Positions 35,444-43,145 of a DNA stretch of 64,000 bases are shown here, in pieces; positions within the stretch are counted from its first letter, which is position 1, and each line of letters opens with the position of its first letter. The translations under genes were made by a program, and so were the position numbers. Origin of the DNA: Lachnospiraceae bacterium (GTDB taxonomy: Bacteria; Bacillota; Clostridia; Lachnospirales; Lachnospiraceae). The stretch spans positions 27,367 to 91,366 of the forward strand of contig JAFRXH010000098.1 of NCBI GenBank assembly GCA_017437785.1. The letters run 5' to 3'. The notes under the pieces are model-generated. The model was given only the letters and a program-made list of their open reading frames with translations, was not told the DNA's origin and did not search any database.

Positions 35444-35477
35444 AAAAAGCCTTCCGGTGTTGAACGGAAGGCTTTTT
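35444..35477 (-). terminator. Strong bidirectional terminator
   Basis: A 13-bp perfect stem (AAAAAGCCTTCCG with CGGAAGGCTTTTT) has an 8-nt loop. T-runs are present on either strand. It lies 16 bases after the stop of the secreted-protein gene and isolates it from the helicase gene. Confidence 0.9.
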
Positions 35478-35493
35478 GATCACATGTCTGTTA

Positions 35494-36534
35494 TCACGGT
35501 TTTCTTATATAAACAGGATCACCAGTTATATTATTTCCCTTAGGAGTAAGTACGATATAGGTAATACCGTCATGTACTTCTGTTGACTTGTAAAACTCTT
35601 TGTTAGAAAGCTTTTTCCACTTTTTCCAGCCTTCCCAGGTGCTGCTGCCTGTATCTTCCGGCATATCATACTCTGTCCTGGCACGAAGATGTGAGAACTT
35701 TCTTCCGATTATGAATCCCCAGCCGCTCTTAGTCACAGTGATTATGGGAGTCAGTGCTTCATTGGCTATAAGCTGGTTTGTAATAAGAGGATCGATATTA
35801 AACTCAATATGTGTTTTCTTAGCTGCTTTATTCAGTTTCTTTAATCCCTTATTGAAGTTCTTAAGTGCTTTACCCTTTAAACCTACGCTCTTAGCAGCGG
35901 TCTTATTTACTTTATACTTTACGGTAAAGTATGAACCGGAATTAGCATTGGTATTCTTCTTTGCTGTAAACTTCGCTTCGATCAGACCGGCAGTGCTGCT
36001 TACGCCAAGGTCTTTAGCCAGTTTCTCAAGACTTGCACTGCTTGCCTTTGCGTTAAGATCCTCTAAAGGTTTGATCTTTCTGCCACGATAACTTATATTA
36101 CCGTAATAAGTAACACTTCCTGTAAGGTTATAGGTAGTGCCGTTGATCACAACCGGATCTGCAACGATGGTGCCGGACTTCTGGTTCTTAGCATATATAT
36201 GAGAAACAGATGCCTCAGCCAGCTCACCTTCCTCTACAACCACATCTTCACCGACAGCTGATGAAATAAGAGCTCTTTCATATGAAAGCTCTTCGCCTTC
36301 ACCTAAAACGATCTCTTCATCCTCTTCGCCCAGCTCGATCTCAACAGTATCAACTGCCTCTTCAACTACCTGGGGCTCTGCCTCAGCTTCCTGTCCTGCT
36401 TCCTCTTCAGTCTCTTCTACTACTACTGCATTTTCGCTTACAACCACATCTGCGTCATCAGCTGCGATAACGGGCAGCATCTGTGCGGTGAGCACTGTGA
36501 ATGAAAGCAGACCTGCTAACAGTTTTTTCTTCAT
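35494..36534 (-). CDS. Secreted protein with acidic N-terminal and lysine-rich C-terminal halves
   Basis: The protein has 346 residues. The start ATG 36534 has a perfect GGGAGG six bases upstream. A Sec signal peptide (MKKKLLAGLLSF..., cleavage near residue 24 after VIAA) is followed by a very Glu/Val-rich segment (about 25-110), including VVVSENAVVVEETEEE. A basic region follows (about 165-260, TAAKSVGLKGKALKNFNKG). A Trp-rich segment (TWEGWKKWKK) precedes the C-terminus. The strong charge separation suggests self-association or attachment to the negatively charged wall. No sortase motif, lipobox or known domain is seen. It is monocistronic, with its own promoter and terminator. Function unknown. 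Confidence 0.78.
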   Translation of the reverse strand: MKKKLLAGLLSFTVLTAQMLPVIAADDADVVVSENAVVVEETEEEAGQEAEAEPQVVEEAVDTVEIELGEEDEEIVLGEGEELSYERALISSAVGEDVVVEEGELAEASVSHIYAKNQKSGTIVADPVVINGTTYNLTGSVTYYGNISYRGRKIKPLEDLNAKASSASLEKLAKDLGVSSTAGLIEAKFTAKKNTNANSGSYFTVKYKVNKTAAKSVGLKGKALKNFNKGLKKLNKAAKKTHIEFNIDPLITNQLIANEALTPIITVTKSGWGFIIGRKFSHLRARTEYDMPEDTGSSTWEGWKKWKKLSNKEFYKSTEVHDGITYIVLTPKGNNITGDPVYIRKP

Positions 36535-36555
36535 ATCAAACCTCCCTATTAACTG

Positions 36556-36620
36556 CGGGGCCTGTACCCCGATACTACATAAGCATGTAGATAATATCAC
36601 AAAGCCCCCTAAAAAAGCAA
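36556..36620 (-). promoter_or_regulatory. Promoter and structured leader of the secreted-protein gene
   Basis: On the minus strand, TTGCTT (36620-36615), an 18-base spacer and TATTAT (36596-36591) with the TGn extension form the promoter. An inverted repeat CTACAT-4-ATGTAG (36575-36590) covers the predicted transcription start and could be an operator. A second hairpin, CGGGG-6-CCCCG (36556-36571), lies in the leader. The 320-bp interval 36535-36855 otherwise holds the divergent mazG promoter; between 36621 and 36760 I see nothing. Confidence 0.5.
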
Positions 36621-36762
36621 TCCCTATTTCACGGAAAAACAAAGAAATGCGACGATCAGATTTTATATTTGGATCTTCGTTTGTTGTTCAGCCAGATCAA
36701 AAGCCGGAGCCATACGGCGTTTTTCTGCTTCGGATATACCATCTCTCCCCCCACAGCTTTGC

Positions 36763-36820
36763 TTGTGCATACGGTCGTTTCTATTGTATAATGGATCATC
36801 CTTATTATTATAGAAGAGGT
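36763..36820 (+). promoter_or_regulatory. Promoter and ribosome site region before mazG
   Basis: TTGTGC (36763-36768) and a perfect TATAAT (36787-36792) are separated by 18 bases. A purine-rich GAAGAGG follows at 36813-36819. That site is about nine bases from an in-frame ACG (36829) but 36 from the first ordinary start codon, GTG 36856. Confidence 0.5.
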
Positions 36821-36855
36821 AGAGATCCACGTCCGAATTAGAACATCTTAAAGAA

Positions 36856-37302
36856 GTGGTAGAAAAACTGCGCGCAGAGGACGGCTGTCCCTGGGACAGG
36901 GCTCAGACCCATACTTCCCTTAAGGCAGCCTGCATAGAGGAAGCGGCCGAGGTAGTCGCCGGCATCAACATCCTGGATAAGACGAAAAATGCGGATAACT
37001 TAAAGGAAGAACTGGGGGATCTGCTGCTGCAGGTGTATTTTCATGCCGTGATAGCCGAGGAAGAAGGACTCTTTACCCTGGAAGATGTGGCAAAAGGCAT
37101 CTCGGATAAAATGATACGCAGACACCCTCACGTCTTTTCCGGAGTGAACTATGCCGATGACGCCGAAAGAAAAGCTGCCTGGGATAAGATAAAGAAAGAG
37201 GAAAAACAGGGGAAAGAGTGGCAGGAAAGCTACCTGGCCGAAGCTATGGATGAAGCCATAGCGCTTATAGGTGTCGCAAAAGAGAGGAAAGGTTTTAAGT
37301 AA
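36856..37302 (+). CDS. mazG: MazG-family nucleoside triphosphate pyrophosphohydrolase
   Basis: This 148-residue single-domain MazG begins, after the start, with the family signature EDGCPWDRAQTHTSL. The metal site is formed by EEAAEVV (EExxE) and EELGDLLLQVYFHA (ExxxD). RRHPHVF and the region after it match the MazG C-terminal half. It cleaves NTPs to NMP and pyrophosphate, a housekeeping or stress role. The start is uncertain: GTG 36856 has a poor ribosome site and drops about eight residues usual in the family, whereas the better-placed upstream codon is ACG 36829. It is followed after 15 bp by the GH8 gene. Confidence 0.88.
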   Translation: MVEKLRAEDGCPWDRAQTHTSLKAACIEEAAEVVAGINILDKTKNADNLKEELGDLLLQVYFHAVIAEEEGLFTLEDVAKGISDKMIRRHPHVFSGVNYADDAERKAAWDKIKKEEKQGKEWQESYLAEAMDEAIALIGVAKERKGFK

Positions 37303-37317
37303 AGGAGGATTTAAGAA

Positions 37318-38433
37318 ATGGACCGTGCCTATCCCAATCTGTTTTCCCGTATAGGGATCAGCGATGAAGAAGTAAACGAACGGATCAACGCCTGCTTTGA
37401 GACAATATTCTTTGACCCGGAAGAAAACTTTTATCATGAACATGATACCGATCCGGAAAGTGCCTGCATGGTGGATACCGGAAACATCGACGCACGTACA
37501 GAGGGCATGAGCTATGGCATGATGATGTGCGTACAGATGGACAGGAAGGATATATTTGATAAGCTGTGGCAGTTTTCAAAACGCTATATGTATCACGAGG
37601 ACGGAAAGTACGAAGGTTATTTTGCCTGGTCGGTGGGTCTTGACGGAAAGCACAATGCCGAAGGTCCCGCACCCGATGGTGAGGAATATTATGCAATGGC
37701 TCTGTTTTTTGCAGCAGCTCGCTGGGGTAACGGCGAAGGCATTTTCGATTATGAAGCTCAGGCAAAGGACATACTGCGACACTGTATACACCAGGATGAG
37801 CTGGTAAACGGCGGCAGAGCCATGTGGGATAGGGATAATCATCTGATCCGCTTCGTACCCGAAGCCGACTATTCCGATCCCAGCTATCATCTCCCGCATT
37901 TTTATCAGTTGTTTGCGGAACGCGCAGATAACGCAGACAGGGATTTCTGGAAGCAGGCTGCAGAAGCCAGCCGCGCATATATAGCTTTAAGCGCAGATCC
38001 AAGGACCGGCATGTGCGCAGAGTATGCGGAATATGACGGTACACCTATACTTAAGTTTAAGAAAAACTTCAGCTTTTATTCAGATGCCTACCGCGTGGCA
38101 ATGAATATCGTCCTGGATACGCTGTGGTTCGGACGCCGGGAAGAGACCGCTGCCGTTGCAACACATCTGCAGGATTTCTTTTACGGTATACCCGCCGAAG
38201 AATACAAGGCTTATCAGACAGACGGTACAGCCACTGAGGAACCTGCCATGCACCCTCTTGCCATCACCGCAACACTGGCTGCAGCATCGATCGCAAGCAG
38301 CAGTGAACACGCGGATGAATACCTTCGCACTTTCTGGAACACTCCCCTTCGCAAGGGAGTGCGACGCTACTACGATAACTGCCTGTACTTCTTCTGCCTC
38401 ATGATGCTGGGGGGAAGATATAGGGTATATTAA
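37318..38433 (+). CDS. rexA: GH8 reducing-end xylose-releasing exo-oligoxylanase
   Basis: This 371-residue cytoplasmic glycoside hydrolase of family 8 has no signal peptide. RTEGMSYGMMMCVQMDRKD near residue 60 contains the general acid Glu of the Rex group. GYFAWSVGLDGKHNAEGPAP and DGEEYYAMALFFAAARWGNG (about 98-140) form the substrate cleft characteristic of Rex enzymes rather than endo-acting GH8 cellulases. Length fits Rex (about 380). It removes xylose from the reducing end of imported xylo-oligosaccharides, evidence for plant-fibre use. AGGAGG precedes ATG 37318. It is co-transcribed with mazG, with no functional link apparent. Confidence 0.9.
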   Translation: MDRAYPNLFSRIGISDEEVNERINACFETIFFDPEENFYHEHDTDPESACMVDTGNIDARTEGMSYGMMMCVQMDRKDIFDKLWQFSKRYMYHEDGKYEGYFAWSVGLDGKHNAEGPAPDGEEYYAMALFFAAARWGNGEGIFDYEAQAKDILRHCIHQDELVNGGRAMWDRDNHLIRFVPEADYSDPSYHLPHFYQLFAERADNADRDFWKQAAEASRAYIALSADPRTGMCAEYAEYDGTPILKFKKNFSFYSDAYRVAMNIVLDTLWFGRREETAAVATHLQDFFYGIPAEEYKAYQTDGTATEEPAMHPLAITATLAAASIASSSEHADEYLRTFWNTPLRKGVRRYYDNCLYFFCLMMLGGRYRVY

Positions 38434-38440
38434 AGTAATG

Positions 38441-38473
38441 CCCTGAAGGAGAAGACGTCGGGCTCAGGGTTTT
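38441..38473 (+). terminator. Weak hairpin after the GH8 gene
   Basis: CCCTGA (38441-38446) and TCAGGG (38464-38469), 17 bases apart, are followed by TTTT. The stem is short and the loop long. It lies between convergent genes and overlaps the stop codon of the lipoprotein gene on the other strand. Confidence 0.35.
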
Positions 38474-39339
38474 GAGAGGATCAGCTCGCTTCCCGGGGTA
38501 AGTATCTCTGCCCCGGGAGCGTTAAATTTCCCGGCATTTTCCATATCAAACAGAGTTACGTCGGCAGCTCCGCTGTGGTAGGGTATGTTCACCTTTGCTC
38601 CGACTAAAGCAGCGCATTCCGCTGCCTCAGCCGCTCCCATGTTGTAGACCCCATCGCAGCAATATAAAGCATAGTCAAGATCTCTGCTGCCTAGTTCCTG
38701 CATCTGATCCGTCTTTGATGTATCACCGCTCACATACAGGCTTACGCCGTTTTCAAATGTAAGTATGTATCCGACACATTTGTTCCTGTCGTGATTTTTA
38801 TTATATGCCTCTACAGCCTCGATATTTACATATCCCAGATCAAAGCTTTTGTATGCTCCGTTACTCAAAGCTTGCTTCTGTGTTATCACCACACAGTCAT
38901 CGTTTCTTAAACTCACCTTCGAAAGGTCTTTGTGATCGTAATGATCGTGTGTCTGCAGGATCAGATCCGCAGGCAGGTCGTATCCCTCACCGCAAAAAGG
39001 ATCGATATAGATCACTTTATCGTCCCCGCTCACTATCCTTAAACTGGCGTGTCCCATATAAAGCAATACCGGATCTTTCATACTTTCTTCCTCCTTTTCA
39101 TCTACGGGTGCAGTAATATCTGCATCTGTTATCTCTTCCGTTATTTTTTCTTTAACCTCATCCTCCTCTACCGGAGGGGTTATAATATCTTCTGCGGCGG
39201 TTTCAGACTTCCCGTCATCTATATTCTCTTCAGCTCTTACTGCAGTATTCTCTCCTGCGCGGCCGGCACTATCAGTTTCACCACAGGCACAGAGCATCCA
39301 TGCGGTAAGCAGCGCAGTCCATAATATCTTCTTTTTCAT
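38464..39339 (-). CDS. Metallo-beta-lactamase-fold lipoprotein
   Basis: The protein has 291 residues. A lipoprotein signal with lipobox LCAC (Cys19) is followed by an acidic linker (about 25-85). The metallo-hydrolase domain, UlaG/YtkL-like, has YMGHASLRI, THDHYDHKDLS (HxHxDH metal motif), SGDTSKTDQM and a final IPYHSGA (metal His). All metal ligands appear present. Most UlaG-like proteins are cytoplasmic, so display on the outer face is unusual. The substrate is unknown. It follows another lipoprotein gene by 9 bp, with AGGAG nine bases before ATG 39339. Confidence 0.8.
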   Translation of the reverse strand: MKKKILWTALLTAWMLCACGETDSAGRAGENTAVRAEENIDDGKSETAAEDIITPPVEEDEVKEKITEEITDADITAPVDEKEEESMKDPVLLYMGHASLRIVSGDDKVIYIDPFCGEGYDLPADLILQTHDHYDHKDLSKVSLRNDDCVVITQKQALSNGAYKSFDLGYVNIEAVEAYNKNHDRNKCVGYILTFENGVSLYVSGDTSKTDQMQELGSRDLDYALYCCDGVYNMGAAEAAECAALVGAKVNIPYHSGAADVTLFDMENAGKFNAPGAEILTPGSELILSKP

Positions 39340-39348
39340 CTTATGCTC

Positions 39349-41073
39349 CTATTTCTTATGGCAGAATGCATACCAGGAACCGTATGTCCCGTCATCATAT
39401 AAATATGATACAAACACCTGGATCTTATTTTTATGAAGACTTACTACGGTAAATGCGGTTTCGGAAGGATCATCCGGTACTTTAAAATACGTCCCCTCAT
39501 AATAAGGTCCGTTATCCGTCTGCCATTGTGCAATATCACTCTCATTCGTTCCGTATGCACCCTTTGTGATAAGCTGTAGCGTATCGTCTTCGATAATAAA
39601 GCTCATGCTTTCGTTATTATCTGCAGGGACCTCTTCGCTTCCTTCTACCGTATATCTGTCTACTATCCATTCACCCTGTATATCATCCAGGGCAAAATTA
39701 CCCTGATCCCAGGCATCGGACCATATTGTCTTGTAGAAATAATTCGTACCTCTTCCGTCTTTCAGCTCACCCATATCGATCATAACATGGTTTATTGAAG
39801 TAAGGTTAAACGCCATTGTCGAACCGAAATCCTCTTCGGGTATCCTGTAACATTCCGCATATGTCAGAAAGATCTTATCTCCGTACTTAAATGCTTCCTG
39901 AACGAAATCCCAGCTGTTAAACAGGCGGTCTTCCTGATCGTCCGGCCACGTAATAAAGTTATCATAAGATGCTTCCACAAAGTTTTCGGTATCTGTATAA
40001 TATCCGACTGTTCCATGTTTATAGTCACTGAAGCCCACTTCGTCCGGTGCATGCTCTCCCCAGAGTATGTTTCCCTGCTGATCCAGAAACAGGCTTCTCT
40101 CAAAACCGTCCTCAAAAGTAACCATGGGCTGCAGGCTGTTCTCTTCATTTACATTACCCGTGTATACAATGCTGGCATTAAGATAATGTACCGCCCCGTC
40201 GTAATATCCGCAGACTATTGCAAAATCACTTCCGTTACTTACGAAACCGTACTGCTCGGGTCTTAAGGGATAAGCTTCTCCATCATAATCAAGAAAGTAT
40301 CCCAGCTCTGTAGTCACACCATCAGGATCGACCCCGTAAATATACGTAGTAGTCGAATCATCCGCCCGGGAATAAAGCATTGTATCACCGGCAAACCCTA
40401 CGAATTGTGATGAATATCCGATCGCATCCGTTGTGTCCGCGATCAACTTACCGCCGCTGTACATCTTGGTCACTATCCGGCCGTTGTCCGATATCTCATT
40501 TATCGCCACATATTTACCGTCATCCGATACCCCCACGGGAACACCGTTATAATAGGCGAATTCCTCCAACCCGTCAGGTCTTATCAGATTGCAGCCTCCT
40601 CTGCCGTCTGCTATAAGGAAGCCGTCTTCGGTAGCATACATATGCCCGCTGCCATATACACCGCATATGGTCTTTACTTCATCAAGGTTGATATCATAAT
40701 ACGAAAGCATTGAGCTGAACTCTGCATTATCATATCCAAGAAAAGTATTCCCCGTCACAGTACGTTCAACTGCATACGGATCGTATTCCCTGAAATACAG
40801 CTTATCTCCGATCAGAACAGTCTCGTATCCGTTATGGATCACCTGTGAGTTTGTAAAATAACTGCTCCACTCACCGTCTGTCTCCGATTCAGGCCCGGGC
40901 TCAGGCGCCGGCTCGGTCGGTACCGGTGTCTCCACAGGCTTCACTTCTGCCTGAGTCGGTTCGATCTCATCACCTTCGTATATTCCCCTGCTTCCGGGTT
41001 TATCACCCGTGCACGCACATAGCATTACTGCTGTTAAGATAAAACTTCCGGTTCTTAAAAATCTTCTTTTCAT
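39349..41073 (-). CDS. Large lipoprotein of unknown function
   Basis: The protein has 574 residues. The lipobox LCAC (Cys21) is followed by a Pro/Glu linker (about 35-65, TPVPTEPAPEPGPESE). A long beta-rich region (about 70-450) with repeats of 'DGKYVAI', 'GDTMLYS' and 'GVDPDGV' type looks like a beta-propeller. The C-terminal 120 residues (GEWIVDRYTVEG ... LQLITKGAYG) resemble a lipocalin-like fold. No catalytic motif is seen. It lies 18 bp after the acyltransferase and 9 bp before the MBL lipoprotein, so it may be the tail of the glycan operon or a unit of two. Confidence 0.7.
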   Translation of the reverse strand: MKRRFLRTGSFILTAVMLCACTGDKPGSRGIYEGDEIEPTQAEVKPVETPVPTEPAPEPGPESETDGEWSSYFTNSQVIHNGYETVLIGDKLYFREYDPYAVERTVTGNTFLGYDNAEFSSMLSYYDINLDEVKTICGVYGSGHMYATEDGFLIADGRGGCNLIRPDGLEEFAYYNGVPVGVSDDGKYVAINEISDNGRIVTKMYSGGKLIADTTDAIGYSSQFVGFAGDTMLYSRADDSTTTYIYGVDPDGVTTELGYFLDYDGEAYPLRPEQYGFVSNGSDFAIVCGYYDGAVHYLNASIVYTGNVNEENSLQPMVTFEDGFERSLFLDQQGNILWGEHAPDEVGFSDYKHGTVGYYTDTENFVEASYDNFITWPDDQEDRLFNSWDFVQEAFKYGDKIFLTYAECYRIPEEDFGSTMAFNLTSINHVMIDMGELKDGRGTNYFYKTIWSDAWDQGNFALDDIQGEWIVDRYTVEGSEEVPADNNESMSFIIEDDTLQLITKGAYGTNESDIAQWQTDNGPYYEGTYFKVPDDPSETAFTVVSLHKNKIQVFVSYLYDDGTYGSWYAFCHKK

Positions 41074-41091
41074 AATATGCCCCCTTGATCA

Positions 41092-42147
41092 TCATAAAAA
41101 CTTTTTTACGAGTGGTATACGCTTTAATACAAAAGTTATTACGCTCCCCAATGTAAAACTTAGTACCAGCCATCCAAGTGAGAAAAGTATATTGGCATAA
41201 GAATCTCCGAAGAGGTCGGTATACGGTGCATAAAACGCCCTCTTGAAAAAAGGGTCCAGCAGGTAAATCCCGAAAGTAAGCGGTGCGATAAAACGTACAC
41301 ACTTTGCAAAAACAGAGTCATCCTTATCCCTGTGCATCGTGAGTTTCTTTACCGTAAGGAATATGGTGAACGTATACAGCCATGAATACATCTGCCAGTG
41401 CGGCCGCAGAAAGTATAGGCCGGATATCAGCATTCCTGCAACGCAGCCTGCATATAATAAAACAAAATGTTTTGCTTTAAGCGAATCTATATCTACTTTA
41501 CGATCCAGATAATACCCGCACAGACTGAAAAAGAACGCGTCAAAGAGCGAAAGCGGAAATGAGAGATCTCCGGTGAATCCCAGTGTGTCGTTAAACGCCT
41601 CCTCGAAAATATGATTAAATAGCGGTACCAGGTTCTCAAAGAATATACGTATCACCAGCAGCAGAATGAATTCCTGTTTTCCCATATGCTTTGCTGCCGG
41701 ACGTATAAATGGCAGCAAAAACATGAGCGAAAGGTATGCATACAAAAACCAGTAGAACTCCGTACCGTCCAGACCATTTGCAAAAAGAGCTTTAAGATAT
41801 CCCCACCAGCTTATGTCCGCTTCAAAACCATGCTTTACCGCTACCAGGGCGTTGATAAAATACATGCCTGTAAAGACAACAAAAAGCACTGCTGCGATCC
41901 TTAATATCCTTTTTATGAATAATTCGGACATGCTCTCCTCTTTATCCAAAAGCAGCATTCCCGTAAGCATAAAGAATATCGGAACATCCGTGATGATCAC
42001 AAACGAAAGAAGCCCGTCAAAAAGTGATAACGGAAACGCATGATAGCTATGCAGATCCACGGACGGCAGATGATTTAAGATGACCAGCATGGTTGCTGCC
42101 ACCCGCAGTATATCCGGATATAATAATCTCTTTCTTTCGTTACTCAT
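41092..42147 (-). CDS. Acyltransferase-3 family membrane protein
   Basis: This 351-residue protein has about ten membrane helices. It has the family's N-terminal YPDILRVAATMLVILNHLPS with the presumed catalytic His. It probably O-acetylates a sugar of the surface glycan using cytoplasmic acyl donors. Its first four bases overlap the stop of the GT10 gene (ATGA). It is the second acyltransferase-3 gene in this locus, which suggests two acylated positions. Confidence 0.85.
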   Translation of the reverse strand: MSNERKRLLYPDILRVAATMLVILNHLPSVDLHSYHAFPLSLFDGLLSFVIITDVPIFFMLTGMLLLDKEESMSELFIKRILRIAAVLFVVFTGMYFINALVAVKHGFEADISWWGYLKALFANGLDGTEFYWFLYAYLSLMFLLPFIRPAAKHMGKQEFILLLVIRIFFENLVPLFNHIFEEAFNDTLGFTGDLSFPLSLFDAFFFSLCGYYLDRKVDIDSLKAKHFVLLYAGCVAGMLISGLYFLRPHWQMYSWLYTFTIFLTVKKLTMHRDKDDSVFAKCVRFIAPLTFGIYLLDPFFKRAFYAPYTDLFGDSYANILFSLGWLVLSFTLGSVITFVLKRIPLVKKFL

Positions 42148-43136
42148 TTTCTCTTTCTTTTCTGCTTGCGCAGTTTGCCCAGCATATGTACCGGGCGGTT
42201 TACCAGATCCATTGCCGACCTTACTTTGATCGCTGCATACATGCGCTCCTGATATATCTTTCCGGCATATACCATATTACGGCGCTTTGCTTTCTTCAGA
42301 TCCTGATCAAAGATATTACGAAGAAAAGCATCTGTATAATCTTCCTTAAGGCAGGCATCACCGATGCTGCCGGGCAGCACCATGGGTGCCTTCATCATAG
42401 CCAGATATTTTTCATCATCCTCCCATACTGCCTTTACAGCCTCGACCGCTTCGGCGGTATTTTTATACTTCATGCAGTTGATAAACGCCGCGGGATTAAA
42501 CTCATTCTCTATTCCCGGATCCCCCCAGTAGATGGGGACGGTCTCTCCGGCAAAAGCCTGCAGTATCTTCTCCGTAACATAGCCGGGAGTGCACGAATTC
42601 TCGTATGCAAGGGTAAAGCGGTAATCACGCTCAAATGCTATCTTATCCTTAACGGGATGGCCTATATTATTACCGTATCTTCCGCCGCTGTCTACTTTCT
42701 TAAAAGCATCCAGCGCATTGAACATAGCCTCTCTTTCACCGGAGGCATCCGGATTGGAAACAACACGGTTACAGAATTTCTTTTTAGCAAGATAATACTC
42801 ATCACTGTGAGTATGCTTCTTAAGCGCAGGCTCGATATCCTTATCATACAGCGCATAGTGCGGCAGACGCAGATACCTGTCCTCAAAAGTGATGTGATTA
42901 AAACCCATGGCATAATCGTACAGATTAAAATCGGGTATCACATTTTCTCCCATGTAGAGGATCTTAACACAATTACGGTAGCGGAAATGTTTCTGGGAAA
43001 AGTAAGAACAGAAAACATAATCCGGATGATCGCTGATCTCCACATTATAATATTTTTTCAGTCTGTTATAAAAATAATTATCGGTCTTTATAAAGTCCGA
43101 CCAGAAATCCACAAAATCTATCTTGATCGTTTTCAT
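42144..43136 (-). CDS. GT10-family fucosyltransferase
   Basis: The protein has 330 residues from ATG 43136; AGGTGGG lies four bases upstream, and an earlier GTG overlaps that ribosome site. The family GT10 donor-binding core is clear: LAYENSCTPGYVTEKIL followed by AFAGETVPIYWGDPG (about 175-210), with NPAAFINC after it. In the N-terminal half, YMGENVIPDFNLYDYAMGF is also typical. GT10 enzymes transfer fucose from GDP-fucose in alpha-1,3/1,4 linkage to GlcNAc or related sugars. The C-terminal tail is basic, which may aid membrane association. No GDP-fucose synthesis gene is in the window. Confidence 0.88.
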   Translation of the reverse strand: MKTIKIDFVDFWSDFIKTDNYFYNRLKKYYNVEISDHPDYVFCSYFSQKHFRYRNCVKILYMGENVIPDFNLYDYAMGFNHITFEDRYLRLPHYALYDKDIEPALKKHTHSDEYYLAKKKFCNRVVSNPDASGEREAMFNALDAFKKVDSGGRYGNNIGHPVKDKIAFERDYRFTLAYENSCTPGYVTEKILQAFAGETVPIYWGDPGIENEFNPAAFINCMKYKNTAEAVEAVKAVWEDDEKYLAMMKAPMVLPGSIGDACLKEDYTDAFLRNIFDQDLKKAKRRNMVYAGKIYQERMYAAIKVRSAMDLVNRPVHMLGKLRKQKRKRK

Positions 43137-43145
43137 ATATCCCAC

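Noticed and set aside
36791-36841. A 16-codon leader peptide (ATG 36791, rich in Tyr and Arg) before mazG
   Set aside because: Its ATG lies within and just after the -10 box, upstream of the predicted transcription start, and it has no ribosome site.
37318-38433. Secreted GH8 cellulase
   Set aside because: There is no signal peptide and the motifs around the active site match the oligosaccharide-specific Rex group.
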